From Pseudomonas sp. UFMG81 (GTDB taxonomy: Bacteria; Pseudomonadota; Gammaproteobacteria; Pseudomonadales; Pseudomonadaceae), in contig NZ_JACAFQ010000004.1 in the NCBI RefSeq assembly GCF_015354575.1, positions 88,082 to 152,081 of the forward strand: a DNA stretch of 64,000 nucleotides, written 5' to 3'. The notes under the pieces were generated by a model, which worked only from the letters and a program-made list of their open reading frames with translations, searched no databases and was not told the DNA's origin. This document shows positions 30,788 through 40,005 of the stretch, in pieces (within the stretch, counting starts at the first letter, position 1; the number at the start of each line of letters is the position of its first letter). A program made the position numbers and the translations under genes.

Positions 30788-33148
30788 GTGCAGCTGCAAC
30801 AGGGCTTTGTCCTTACCCGCCACTGGCACGACACGCCCGAAGGTACCTGTGTGGAATTCTGGCTGGCCACCGACCAAGGCCCACGCCGCCTGCGCCTGGC
30901 ACCGCAACCGTCGGTGGCGTTCATCCCCGTCGCTCAGGCCGAGCACGCCCGGTTGCTGCTGGCTGGCGAAGAAGGTGTCGAGCTCAAGCCGCTGCAACTG
31001 CGTGATTTCGACCATCGCCCGGTGCTCGGCCTGTACTGCCGCCAACACCGCCAGCTGATCGCCCTCGACAAGCGCCTGCGCGCGGCCGGCGTGGAGGTGT
31101 TCGAAGCCGATATCCGCCCACCTGAACGTTACCTGATGGAGCGTTTCATCACCGCCCCGGTGCGTTTCGATGGCCAACCCGATGCCCAGGGCACACTGCT
31201 CGACGCCCAGCTCAAGCCCGACCCCGACTACCGTCCGGCACTGCGCCTGGCGTCGCTGGACATCGAGACCAGCGAGCGCGGCGAGCTGTACAGCATCGCC
31301 CTGGAGGGCTGCGGCCAGCGCACGGTGTACATGCTCGGCCCGGCCAATGGCGATGCACGCGAGGTGGACTTCGAGCTGCACTACTGTGCGGACCGCGCCG
31401 GGCTGCTCGACGGCCTCAACCTGTGGCTGGCGCGCCACGACCCGGACGCGATCATCGGCTGGAACCTGGTGCAGTTCGACCTGCGCCTGCTGCACGAACA
31501 CGCCCAGCGCTTGAACATGCCCCTGCGTCTGGGCCGTGACGGCGCACCGCTGCACCTGCGTGAACATGGCAGCCGCAGCCACTTCTTCGCCGAGGCGCCG
31601 GGGCGGCTGCTGATCGATGGCATCGAGGCACTTCGCTCGGCCACCTGGAGCTTCCCCTCGTTCAGCCTGGAGAACGTCGCCCAGCAGTTGCTTGGCGAGG
31701 GCAAAGCCATCGCCACCCCGTACCAGCGCATGGACGAGATCAACCGCCTGTTCGCCGAGGACAAGCCGGCCCTGGCCCACTACAACCTCAAGGACTGTGA
31801 ACTGGTCACGCGGATCTTCGCCCACACCCGGCTGCTGGAGTTCCTGCTGGAACGCGCCAGCGTCACCGGCCTGCCGGTGGACCGCAGCGGCGGCTCGGTG
31901 GCTGCGTTCTGCCACCTGTACATCCCGCCCATGCACCGCCTGGGCTTCGTCGCGCCGAACCTGGGCAGCCGCCCCGACGAAGCCAGCCCCGGCGGCTTCG
32001 TCATGGATTCGCGGCCGGGGCTGTACGACTCGGTGCTGGTGCTCGACTACAAAAGCCTGTACCCGTCGATCATCCGCACCTTCCTGATTGACCCGGTCGG
32101 GCTGGTCGAGGGCCTGCGCCAACCCGATGACACGCATTCGGTGGAGGGCTTCCGTGGCGGACGCTTCTCGCGTAGCGAGCACTGCCTGCCGGCCATCGTC
32201 GAGCGTGTGTGGCAGGGGCGCGAGGCCGCCAAGCGGGCCGGCAACGCGCCGCTGTCGCAAGCGCTGAAGATCATCATGAACGCCTTCTACGGTGTGCTCG
32301 GCTCCAGCGGCTGCCGCTTCTTCGATCCACGCCTGGCCTCGTCAATCACCATGCGGGGCCACCAGATCATGCGCCAGACCCGGGCATTGATCGAGGCCCG
32401 CGGCTACGACGTGATTTACGGCGACACCGACTCCACCTTCGTCTGGCTCAAGGGGGCCCACGGCGAAGAGGCGGCGGCGAGTATCGGTCGCGCATTGGTG
32501 GCCGAGGTCAACCAGTGGTGGCGCGCGCAGCTGCGCGAAAACCTGGGCCTGGACAGTGCCCTGGAGCTGCAGTTCGAAACGCATTACCGGCGTTTCCTGA
32601 TGCCCACCATCCGTGGCACCGACGAAGGCAGCAAGAAACGCTACGCCGGCCTGGTGCAACGCGCCGATGGCAGCGAGGAGATGGTCTACAAGGGCTTGGA
32701 GTCGGTGCGCACCGACTGGTCGCCGCTGGCCAGGCAGTTCCAGCAGACGCTGTACGGCCGGGTGTTCCGCGGCCAGCCGTACCGCGACTATGTGTGCGAT
32801 ACGGTGCAGCGCCTGCTGGCGGGCGAGCTGGACGGCTTGCTGGTGTACCGCAAGCGTCTGCGCCGGCCGCTTGCCGACTACCAGCGCAACGTGCCGCCCC
32901 ATGTGCGCGCCGCCCGCCTGGCCGACGAGTACAACGCGCGCCTGGGGCGACCCAAGCAGTACCAGAACGGCGGCTGGATCAGCTATGTGATCACCACCTC
33001 AGGGCCGGAGCCTTTGGAGAACCGCCTGTCGCCCATCGACCATCAGCACTACCTGGGCCGGCAACTGCAGCCCGTGGCAGATGCCATCCTGCCGTTCGTG
33101 GGGGATGACTTCAGCGCTCTGATCGACCAGCAACTGCCGCTGTTCTGA
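30788..33148 (+). CDS. polB: DNA polymerase II
   Basis: A 786-residue family B DNA polymerase with 3'-5' exonuclease, used in replication restart and damage bypass. The GTG start at 30788 gives [19 protein letters not shown]; no better ATG is available. Exonuclease motifs: [11 protein letters not shown] and [13 protein letters not shown]. Polymerase motifs: [14 protein letters not shown] (A), [20 protein letters not shown] (B) and [13 protein letters not shown] (C, catalytic Asp pair). Length matches E. coli Pol II (783). No obvious LexA box (CTGT-N8-ACAG) precedes it, unlike E. coli, although I looked only by eye. Confidence 0.96.
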   Translation: MQLQQGFVLTRHWHDTPEGTCVEFWLATDQGPRRLRLAPQPSVAFIPVAQAEHARLLLAGEEGVELKPLQLRDFDHRPVLGLYCRQHRQLIALDKRLRAAGVEVFEADIRPPERYLMERFITAPVRFDGQPDAQGTLLDAQLKPDPDYRPALRLASLDIETSERGELYSIALEGCGQRTVYMLGPANGDAREVDFELHYCADRAGLLDGLNLWLARHDPDAIIGWNLVQFDLRLLHEHAQRLNMPLRLGRDGAPLHLREHGSRSHFFAEAPGRLLIDGIEALRSATWSFPSFSLENVAQQLLGEGKAIATPYQRMDEINRLFAEDKPALAHYNLKDCELVTRIFAHTRLLEFLLERASVTGLPVDRSGGSVAAFCHLYIPPMHRLGFVAPNLGSRPDEASPGGFVMDSRPGLYDSVLVLDYKSLYPSIIRTFLIDPVGLVEGLRQPDDTHSVEGFRGGRFSRSEHCLPAIVERVWQGREAAKRAGNAPLSQALKIIMNAFYGVLGSSGCRFFDPRLASSITMRGHQIMRQTRALIEARGYDVIYGDTDSTFVWLKGAHGEEAAASIGRALVAEVNQWWRAQLRENLGLDSALELQFETHYRRFLMPTIRGTDEGSKKRYAGLVQRADGSEEMVYKGLESVRTDWSPLARQFQQTLYGRVFRGQPYRDYVCDTVQRLLAGELDGLLVYRKRLRRPLADYQRNVPPHVRAARLADEYNARLGRPKQYQNGGWISYVITTSGPEPLENRLSPIDHQHYLGRQLQPVADAILPFVGDDFSALIDQQLPLF

Positions 33149-33224
33149 GCATACATATCCACCTCAGGCGCGAATGTCCGCGCACTTAACCTGCCTGCCT
33201 TCAACCAATCAGGGAGGACGGGCA

Positions 33225-36200
33225 ATGGCGCCTGCACACGAGAAAACCATCGCCGAGCATTTCCAGGACCAGCTGATCGGCAACGCGTTGCCGGCATGGC
33301 TGCGAACAGCCACGCCGGAGCAGATCGACCTACTGCGCGCGGCCATGGTCGCCAGCCTGCAGGCGCGTGAACGCTGTGCCGCGCTGATGGCCAGGCTGCG
33401 CGGCGTCGAGGCGTTCACCCAGCCCCTGCTGCGACAGGCGCTGATGGATCAGCTAGGTGGGCTGGATGACCGGACCAGCAGCTTTCGGGTCGGGCGCAAG
33501 GAACCGGTCGTGACCTCCCAGCCAATCGGCTGGCCGGTGACCCAAGCGGTGTACAGCAACGTTTCGCTGCTCGAAGCGGCCTTGCGCAACTTCACCCAGG
33601 ACGAGGCCCAAGGTCGGCAACTGGCCGGCAACCGGCTGGTCGACAGCGCTGGCAGGCCGGGCGATCTACCCAGCGCCCAGCGCTTCGCCGGGTTTTGCCG
33701 CACCCTGGACCTCGGCGGCCAGTACCAGCGGCACTTGGCCGATGTGCTGCAACCTGCGGGCGAAGCAGGCCGGCAGGTCATCGCGCTGCTGGCCGAGCAT
33801 CAGCGTCAGGGGTTGCTGGTGGACGCGCACAGCGCTTGGATCAAGGGCACGATAGACCGCCAGGAACACCAGCTGCTGGTCGATCTGTGCGCAGGAGGGC
33901 CAGCATTGAAACTGCGCGGCGATCCCGTGCGGACCAGGCGCTTGCGCCTGTTGGGCTGCACGCTGGAGCAGATCGTCGTGCTGGATGCCCGCGATGAAGA
34001 CTGGAGCCCGTTGTACACCTCGTCACGGCGGATCATCGCGTACATCCCAGGCGATCCGCTGGTGCCGCTGCGCGCTTACCCGAGCCTGCGCCACTTCGCC
34101 AACGACCTGGGCAAGCGTTTGCGCACGACTGCGTACCAGCGCTTCTTCAGCCGCTTCGTGCGCAGGCGTGACGGCCAGGCGTTCTTCTCGGCGGTGATCG
34201 GTGGCTATGCCGGGGTGAGCGATCTGGCCAACATCGACCTGCAGGAACACATGACCGACTGGGCCGCGCCGCTGTTCGACAATCTTGCCCGCTCACGCAT
34301 CGAGCAGATCAAGGATGACGCCGCGCAGCTCGCCACGCCTGTGGCGCAGCTCGATCGCGAGGTTCAGTTGGCCCATGACCAGCGTCTGGCCGCAGAGGGC
34401 TGGACATTGCTCGGCCTGGCGGGGCTGTTCGTGCCAGGGCTTGGCCTGGCGTTGCTGGGGGTGGCCGCTTGGCAGTTGCTGGGCGAGGTCTTCGACGGCA
34501 TCGAAGCCTGGCACGAGGGCGACCGCAGCGCAGCCCTCGATCACCTGTGCCGGGTGGCCACCGACCTGGCGCTGCTGGCAACCACCGCAACTGCGGTCAC
34601 CGCCGTGCGGGCTGCATGGACCCGCGCCACGCTGGTCGATGAACTGCTGCCGGTCAGGTTGACCGATGGCCGGGTGCGCCTGGGCCAGGTTGATCTGGCC
34701 GATCACCCGGACGACACATTGCCAGCGCAGGCGTTGCGCGATCAGGCCGGTGTCTGGCAGTTGGCGGAGCGTCATTGGGTCCAGCTGGACCAGCGCTTCT
34801 ATGCGGTCGAGCGGCAGGGCAGTGGCGAAGGCTGGCAGTTGGTTGCGCGCGGCGGCCATGCCCCGGCCTTGGTGGGCAATGGTAGCGGCGCCTGGCGCCT
34901 GTGGTCGGAGCAGCCACGGCAGTGGGACAGGCTGCGGCTGTTCCGGCGCCTGGGCATCTCCCGCTTTTACCTGGAGGACGAAGACATCGAGCAGGTCCTG
35001 CAGGCCGCCGACACCCAGGCCGAGCACCTGCTGGCGACGCACGTGCAGGGCACGCCGGTGGATGCGTTGCTGCGCGACTGTACTCAACACGCAGTCCTGG
35101 ACGGGCGAATTCGCATCCTGGTCGCAAGCCTGCGGGGTGGCGAGCGAGTCACGGATACCACGGTGCTGGCCCATGCTCAGGCTTTGCCAGGGGCGCAAGG
35201 CCTGACCGATCAAGCGTTGGCAGAGCTTGCCTGGGCGCAGCGCCGGGCATTGCTCGAGCGCCTTTACTCCAGTATCCAGGACACCGAAAACACACAAGTG
35301 GCGATACTGCGGCGAGCCTTTCCCCGGCTGCCCCAGGTACTGGCGCAGGCACTGCTCGACACCAGTCAAGCCATCCTGCGCCAGCGCCTGGAAACTACCG
35401 GGCGTGTGCCGCTTGCGCTGGCCGAGGCGGCGCGCGACGCGTTATGGCGCAGCCGTGTGGCAAGGGTGTACGAAGCCTTTCATTTCGATACAGCGCAAAC
35501 CCTCGACCTTGCCCGTGTCGCCCTCGGCCTGTTGAAGCATCTGCCGGGGGCAATGGGTGGCCAGGCCTGGCGTCTGTACGACGGTTTGCTCGCCACTGCA
35601 CCCTTGCTGGAAACGGCTGCCGCCGACGATGCGCGTCCGTTGGAGCTGCTGCATGGCGTTGATGGTTTCCAGCTGTTCGACGGCCAGGGCAATGCCCTGA
35701 CCTCGGCACCGGGCGAGCTGTTTGACACCCTGGCGGCGGGCTTCACCGATACCGAGCGTGATGCGCTGGGCGTGGGCGACCCGCTCGGGCATAACCTGCG
35801 GGTCTTGTTGGGGCGTCTGGCGGCCAGCGACCGTACACGGTTGGAGCGCCTGCTTGGGCGTGTGGCCGCACAGGGCTGGTTCCGTCCCCCGCAACGGCTG
35901 GCCGACGGGCGTGTGGGTTATCCCCTGAACGGGCGTGGGGCGGGGCGCGGTCGGCCACGGGCGCTGTACGCCATGGTTCGCGCGCTGTATCCGCTCTATG
36001 AGGACCTTGAGATCGAACACTGGGCCCGTCGGGTGCACGAGGCCGGGCAACACGTCGAAGCGCAGCTGGCACGTCTGGCTGCGGAGCTGTCGACCTTGCA
36101 GGCTACGCTGCGTGACTGGGCCGGTGTTGTCGGCAACCGGGCCGAACAGGGGGAGCGACGTCATTTCGCCGAAGCCCTGGTACGCGGCTGGCAACGCATG

Positions 36201-37718
36201 GGGCCACGGATCATCGGCGACAGCATCGAAGTGTCGGGCTATCGCCTCAACCTGCTGGGCATCAACCTGGAGTCGTTGCCTGAGCTGCCCGAGAGCATCA
36301 GCTTTGCCCACGTGCGCGAACTGTCGTTCCGGGGCATGGGGCTGCGCCGGGTTCCGCGTGCGTTCATGCGGGCTTTCCCCGGCCTGAGGGTGCTGGAACT
36401 CAGCGGCAATCGCCTCGAACGCCTGCCTGAGGGGCTCGATGGGCTTCGTGAACTGGCCGAGCTTGACCTGTACGACAACCAGATCGTCCTCGATACGGCA
36501 CAAGTGAGCATGCTGGAACAGTGCGAGCACCTGCAGTACCTGAACCTGTCGTTCAACCCGCTTGGGCGCAGCTTCTCGGTGCGCCGCCTGGGCCGCCTGC
36601 GTAACCTCAACCTGCGCGCCGCACAGTTGCCGAGGCTGCCGACGGCCCTGCTGGGCCGGCTGGAACTGGTGATCGCCGACCTGCGTGATAACCGCATCAG
36701 CAGCTTGCCCGAGCGGTTCTTCCAGACGCCACTGTGGATCAGCAGCACCATCCTCCTGGAGGACAACCCGCTGGAGGAAGAGACCGCCCTGCGTTTCGAA
36801 CTGCACATGCGCAGCCATTGGGCGGCAGGCGAAGGTGCGGCCGCTGCACCGGCTTCTGCACGCCAGCAGTGGTTGTTGGCCCTTGGCGACAACGCCAGGG
36901 CCGAGCACGGCGAGGATTGGGACGCACTGGAAGCCGAGGAGGGCGCCGCTGACTTCTTTGGCCTGCTCGGGCGCCTGCCGGGCACCAGCGACTATCGGCA
37001 ACGGCCAGCAGCCCTGGCCGAACGGGTGTTCGTCATGCTCAGGGCCATGCGCGCCCACACCGACCTGCGTGAGGCACTGTTCGAACAGGCGCAACTGACC
37101 CTGACCTGCCAGGACAGCGTGGCGTTGAGCTTCAGTGGGCTGGAACTGCACCTGCTGGTGTGGCAGGCCACCGTCGAGGCCGGCGCGGGGGGCGAGCAGG
37201 CCGCGCTGCTGCACCTGGGCAGGCAACTGTGGCGGCTGGAGCAGGTTGAACGGATTGCCCTGGCGGATATCCAGGCCCGCGCGCGCGATGGGCGCGATGC
37301 CGACCAGATCGAAGTGGTACTGGCTTACCGGATTGGCCTGCGCGAAGCCCTGGACCTGCCGGCACAACCGGACGACATGGCGTTTGCCGACATTGCCAAT
37401 ATCGATGCCATGCAGCTCGACCAGGCCCAGGCGCAGGTGCTCGCGGCCGAGAACGACGAACGACTGGCCGATTCGCTGGTGGATCGCGAATTTTGGCAGC
37501 GGTGGTTGGAGCGAGCCCATGGCGAGCGTTTTGCAGCATTGGACGAGCCTTATCAGCAGCGCATGGCCACGTTGATGGACCAGGCACAGGGCGGGCCAGG
37601 CGGCGAGGGCGACTTGTTGACCCAGGCCGACCAGATACGCGATGAGCAGCAGGCTGCACGGCGGGTGCTGTTGCTCGAGCTGACCGAGCACGCATTGCGC
37701 GAGAGGGCAGACAAGTAA
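33225..37718 (+). CDS. LRR-NEL E3 ubiquitin ligase-like effector with DUF6543 domain
   Basis: A 1,497-residue protein, MAPAHEKTIAEHFQDQLIGN. Residues 1 to about 800 look like the long DUF6543/dermonecrotic-toxin-type region common in Pseudomonas NEL proteins, with a hydrophobic hairpin near 392-430 (GLAGLFVPGLGLALLG). Leucine-rich repeats run from about 1035 to 1170 (LRVLELSGNRLERLPEGL and LAELDLYDN). The rest is a NEL domain (novel E3 ligase) with the catalytic Cys motif LTCQDSVALSF; the Cys is residue 1295, equal to the Cys of the CED motif in IpaH and SspH. It could ubiquitinate eukaryotic proteins after delivery. No Sec signal peptide and no T3SS or toxin-delivery gene adjoin it. An AGGGAGG ribosome site at 33211-33217 supports the start. 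Confidence 0.85.
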   Translation: MAPAHEKTIAEHFQDQLIGNALPAWLRTATPEQIDLLRAAMVASLQARERCAALMARLRGVEAFTQPLLRQALMDQLGGLDDRTSSFRVGRKEPVVTSQPIGWPVTQAVYSNVSLLEAALRNFTQDEAQGRQLAGNRLVDSAGRPGDLPSAQRFAGFCRTLDLGGQYQRHLADVLQPAGEAGRQVIALLAEHQRQGLLVDAHSAWIKGTIDRQEHQLLVDLCAGGPALKLRGDPVRTRRLRLLGCTLEQIVVLDARDEDWSPLYTSSRRIIAYIPGDPLVPLRAYPSLRHFANDLGKRLRTTAYQRFFSRFVRRRDGQAFFSAVIGGYAGVSDLANIDLQEHMTDWAAPLFDNLARSRIEQIKDDAAQLATPVAQLDREVQLAHDQRLAAEGWTLLGLAGLFVPGLGLALLGVAAWQLLGEVFDGIEAWHEGDRSAALDHLCRVATDLALLATTATAVTAVRAAWTRATLVDELLPVRLTDGRVRLGQVDLADHPDDTLPAQALRDQAGVWQLAERHWVQLDQRFYAVERQGSGEGWQLVARGGHAPALVGNGSGAWRLWSEQPRQWDRLRLFRRLGISRFYLEDEDIEQVLQAADTQAEHLLATHVQGTPVDALLRDCTQHAVLDGRIRILVASLRGGERVTDTTVLAHAQALPGAQGLTDQALAELAWAQRRALLERLYSSIQDTENTQVAILRRAFPRLPQVLAQALLDTSQAILRQRLETTGRVPLALAEAARDALWRSRVARVYEAFHFDTAQTLDLARVALGLLKHLPGAMGGQAWRLYDGLLATAPLLETAAADDARPLELLHGVDGFQLFDGQGNALTSAPGELFDTLAAGFTDTERDALGVGDPLGHNLRVLLGRLAASDRTRLERLLGRVAAQGWFRPPQRLADGRVGYPLNGRGAGRGRPRALYAMVRALYPLYEDLEIEHWARRVHEAGQHVEAQLARLAAELSTLQATLRDWAGVVGNRAEQGERRHFAEALVRGWQRMGPRIIGDSIEVSGYRLNLLGINLESLPELPESISFAHVRELSFRGMGLRRVPRAFMRAFPGLRVLELSGNRLERLPEGLDGLRELAELDLYDNQIVLDTAQVSMLEQCEHLQYLNLSFNPLGRSFSVRRLGRLRNLNLRAAQLPRLPTALLGRLELVIADLRDNRISSLPERFFQTPLWISSTILLEDNPLEEETALRFELHMRSHWAAGEGAAAAPASARQQWLLALGDNARAEHGEDWDALEAEEGAADFFGLLGRLPGTSDYRQRPAALAERVFVMLRAMRAHTDLREALFEQAQLTLTCQDSVALSFSGLELHLLVWQATVEAGAGGEQAALLHLGRQLWRLEQVERIALADIQARARDGRDADQIEVVLAYRIGLREALDLPAQPDDMAFADIANIDAMQLDQAQAQVLAAENDERLADSLVDREFWQRWLERAHGERFAALDEPYQQRMATLMDQAQGGPGGEGDLLTQADQIRDEQQAARRVLLLELTEHALRERADK

Positions 37719-38046
37719 GGGGGCAGTGGCGAAAAAACTGATGCGAGCAGGAACCCTGGCGTGTGCAGGGCGATCACAGCAACCGCTTGGATCGCGTGGA
37801 TGGGGGAGCCCCGCTCACAGTTATTGCTTACTGAATGTAAACGGGTCGGAGCCTGCATGTGCCGTCATGACGGCTCCAGCCATTGGCCCGTGGGCGCTTG
37901 GGCTATGCTCAGGGTGTCGCGCCGTGCTCAATCCCGGACATCGCAAGTTACTTAAACCTGCGATGTTGGCTGGGTCCGGTGGTTTAGGCTCGCGTGTCAG
38001 ATTTTTCGCAAGGATCTGTAGTCTTGAGAATTCAAAGGAGATGCCC
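37719..38046. other. 328-base intergenic region with two stem-loops
   Basis: No gene is seen. It holds a hairpin GGAGCC ... GGCTCC around 37846-37875 and a second CATCGCA ... TGCGATG at 37939-37965, both able to form RNA structure ahead of the DUF4174 gene. Their role is unknown: either a terminator for the effector gene or a leader for the next one. Confidence 0.45.
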
Positions 38047-38601
38047 ATGCTCGTCAGGTCACTGACCCTCGCCACCCTGTTCGTCTTGGCTGGCCCCGTG
38101 CTGGCCGCCGATGCCGATGCGCCCCTGGCCAAGGAACTGGGCAAGGCGCGGCCATTGGTGGTGATCGCCCCCAGCAGTGCCGACCCGACCTTGCGCGGCC
38201 TCAACCAGGCGCTCGAAGACCCGGCCACCAAGGCCGGCTTCACCGAGCGCGGGCTGGTGCTGTACAGCGTTGCCAACATGATGGGCAAGCGCGAAGACAA
38301 GAACCTCGAGCAGCAGACCACCATGGCCCTGATCCGCGAGCTCAAGTTGGGCGCCAGCAAGGGCACCAAGGTGATCCTGGTGGGCAGGGACGGCGAGCGT
38401 CACGTGCTCAAGGACGACGACAGCGGCGAGAAGCTCGACCCACAGGTGATCTTCAAGGCCGTCGATGAGCTACCGGCGAGCGAGAAGGCCGTCACGGCGC
38501 CGGAGCCAGTAGCAGTGGCACCGGCCGAACCCAAGGCCAAGGACAGCAAGCCAGGCAAACCGGCGAAACCCGCCGCGCCGCCCAAGCCACTGGAAGACTG
38601 A
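38047..38601 (+). CDS. DUF4174 periplasmic protein
   Basis: A 184-residue protein with signal peptide MLVRSLTLATLFVLAGPVLA. The mature part (ARPLVVIAPSSADPTLRG, then LNQALEDPATKAGFTERGLVL and KVILVGRDGERHVLKDDDSG) is the DUF4174 thioredoxin-like fold. The tail is rich in Ala, Pro and Lys, ending in KPAKPAAPPKPLED, a flexible extension. An AAAGGAG lies directly before the ATG at 38041, so the ATG at 38047 is better spaced. A terminator follows. It precedes the RiPP locus but has its own terminator, so a link is unproven. Confidence 0.8.
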   Translation: MLVRSLTLATLFVLAGPVLAADADAPLAKELGKARPLVVIAPSSADPTLRGLNQALEDPATKAGFTERGLVLYSVANMMGKREDKNLEQQTTMALIRELKLGASKGTKVILVGRDGERHVLKDDDSGEKLDPQVIFKAVDELPASEKAVTAPEPVAVAPAEPKAKDSKPGKPAKPAAPPKPLED

Positions 38602-38613
38602 CCGCTCTGGCTT

Positions 38614-38640
38614 GGCCCTTTGCACCTGCAAGGGGCCTTT
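38614..38640 (+). terminator. Terminator after the DUF4174 gene
   Basis: Inverted repeat GGCCCTTTGCA / TGCAAGGGGCC (one mismatch), followed by TTTCTC. Rho-independent type, 13 bases after the stop. Confidence 0.7.
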
Positions 38641-38737
38641 CTCTGTATCACTGTGTATCTGCCTCCCCCCAGGACCGACTTCCATACAAAACACCGTTCG
38701 TCGCGATACACCCACGACACACCGCGACGTTTCAATG

Positions 38738-38764
38738 GCTCCACTTTCCAACCACAAGTGGAGC
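38738..38764 (+). promoter_or_regulatory. Hairpin sequestering the ribosome site of the RiPP precursor
   Basis: A perfect 9-bp stem GCTCCACTT / AAGTGGAGC with a nine-base loop. The ribosome binding site (TGGAG) of the precursor gene at 38771 lies in the 3' arm, so the folded RNA would block translation. This could be a simple thermosensor-like or ligand-responsive element. Confidence 0.6.
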
Positions 38765-38770
38765 GACACC

Positions 38771-39115
38771 ATGAAAACCACCAAGACTCTCGGCCTGCTC
38801 GGCGCCACCCTGTTCGGTGGCATGCTGCTGGGTAACAGCGCCTTTGCCGTCGAACCCCTGAGCCAGGGCTATCAGCTGGCCGCAGCCAAGGCCGCCGGTG
38901 AAGGCAAGTGCGGTGAGGGTAAATGTGGCGGCGAAGCCAAGGCCGGCAAGGCAGAAGGCAAGTGCGGCGAAGGCAAGTGCGGTGCCGAAGCCAAGGCCGG
39001 CAAGGCCGAAGGTAAGTGCGGCGAAGGCAAGTGTGGCGCCGAGGCCAAGGCCGGCAAGGCCGAAGGCAAGTGCGGCGAGGGCAAATGCGGCGGCGAAGGC
39101 AAAGGCAAAGCCTGA
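38771..39115 (+). CDS. hvfA: HvfA-like RiPP precursor with EGKCG repeats
   Basis: A 114-residue secreted precursor: signal peptide [20 protein letters not shown] ending NSAFA, a short leader [17 protein letters not shown], then four imperfect 18-residue repeats of [10 protein letters not shown] plus GEAKAGKA. They give eight EGKCG motifs and eight Cys; the first repeat begins at nucleotide 38900 and the period is 54 bases. In Haemophilus influenzae HvfA the same EGKCG motif is converted by HvfB-HvfC into copper-binding oxazolone-thioamide groups (oxazolin). The DUF692 and DUF2063 genes that follow make the same chemistry likely. A stem covers its ribosome binding site and a hairpin lies after the stop. 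Confidence 0.87.
   Translation: MKTTKTLGLLGATLFGGMLLGNSAFAVEPLSQGYQLAAAKAAGEGKCGEGKCGGEAKAGKAEGKCGEGKCGAEAKAGKAEGKCGEGKCGAEAKAGKAEGKCGEGKCGGEGKGKA
38900..39112 (+). repeat. 54-bp tandem repeat inside the precursor gene
   Basis: Units begin at 38900, 38954, 39008 and 39062 (the last is shorter and changed at its end). Each codes for two EGKCG motifs and an AKAGKA linker. Direct DNA repeats of this length can gain or lose units by slippage or recombination. Confidence 0.85.
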
Positions 39116-39128
39116 TCCCCTTCGTACA

Positions 39129-39152
39129 GCGTGGTGCCTTGCGGCACCACGC
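39129..39152 (+). promoter_or_regulatory. Intercistronic hairpin between precursor and MNIO gene
   Basis: A perfect 10-bp stem GCGTGGTGCC / GGCACCACGC with loop TTGC, 13 bases after the precursor stop and 20 before the enzyme start. It is not followed by a T tract, so it is more likely a partial terminator or an mRNA-stabilising structure that keeps precursor in excess over enzyme. Confidence 0.6.
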
Positions 39153-39171
39153 GCTTTCTGGAGCCCGACTC

Positions 39172-40005
39172 ATGAATCCGCAACCCCTGCATACCGGCCT
39201 CGGCCTGCGTCGCGGCTTGTTGCCCGAACTGCTGTCGATGCAGCCTGGGGCAGTCGACTTCCTCGAATGCGCACCGGAGAACTGGATCGGCGTGGGCGGT
39301 GTTTTCGGCCAAGGCCTGGCGCAGTTGGCCGAACGCTTCGCCATTGCCTGCCACGGCCTGTCGCTGTCGCTGGGCGGCACCGCGCCACTGGACCTCGATT
39401 TTCTTGGCCAGACCCGGCAGTTTCTCGACCGTCATCAGGTGCGCCTGTACAGCGAGCACCTGAGTTACTGCAGTGACGACGGTCATCTCTACGACCTGAT
39501 GCCGATACCGTTCACCGAACAGGCCGTGCGCCATGTCGCCGCGCGCATCCGCCAGGCCCAGGACGTCCTGGGGCGGCGCATCGCCGTGGAGAACATCAGC
39601 TATTACGCCGCACCCTACCAGGCCATGAGCGAGCTCGATTTCATCCGCGCGGTGCTCGACGAGGCCGACTGCGACCTGCTGCTGGATGTCAACAACGTCT
39701 TCGTCAATGCCTGCAACCACGGTTACGACGCCGAGGCGTTTCTCGCCGGCATCCCCCGTGCGCGGGTGGTCGGTATGCACGTGGCGGGGCATTACGATGA
39801 GGCCGAGGATCTCAAGGTCGATACTCACGGTGCCCCCGTCAAAGAAGCGGTCTGGCAGCTGTTTGCCCAGGCCTGCCAGCGTTTCGGCGTGCAGCCGACG
39901 GTACTCGAGCGCGACTTCAACTATCCGCCGCTGGACGAACTGCTGGCCGAAACCGCGCATATCCGCGTCTTGCAACAGTCCCATGGAGCGCCTTGCCATG
40001 CCTGA
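39172..40005 (+). CDS. hvfB: DUF692 multinuclear iron oxidase (MNIO), HvfB-like
   Basis: A 277-residue TIM-barrel enzyme, [20 protein letters not shown], of the MNIO (DUF692) family, which modifies Cys residues of RiPP precursors using two or three iron ions. Candidate metal ligands are visible: Glu and Asn in ECAPENWIG, His in IACHGLSLS, His in YSEHLSYC, Glu in AVENISYY, Asp/Asn in LDVNNVFVN with the following CNHGYD, and His in [15 protein letters not shown] at 39160-39163 sets the start. It is coupled to the DUF2063 gene by an eight-base overlap. By family, it should install oxazolone-thioamide pairs on the EGKCG precursor. Confidence 0.92.
   Translation: MNPQPLHTGLGLRRGLLPELLSMQPGAVDFLECAPENWIGVGGVFGQGLAQLAERFAIACHGLSLSLGGTAPLDLDFLGQTRQFLDRHQVRLYSEHLSYCSDDGHLYDLMPIPFTEQAVRHVAARIRQAQDVLGRRIAVENISYYAAPYQAMSELDFIRAVLDEADCDLLLDVNNVFVNACNHGYDAEAFLAGIPRARVVGMHVAGHYDEAEDLKVDTHGAPVKEAVWQLFAQACQRFGVQPTVLERDFNYPPLDELLAETAHIRVLQQSHGAPCHA

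Noticed and set aside
29537..32260. A 907-codon open frame antisense to the MFS and polB genes
   Set aside because: Both sense genes show full domain motifs; the antisense product is compositionally random and spans two unrelated genes.
38900..39112. Regularly spaced repeats that might be a CRISPR array
   Set aside because: The units are contiguous, in frame and code for EGKCG motifs; there are no unique spacers.
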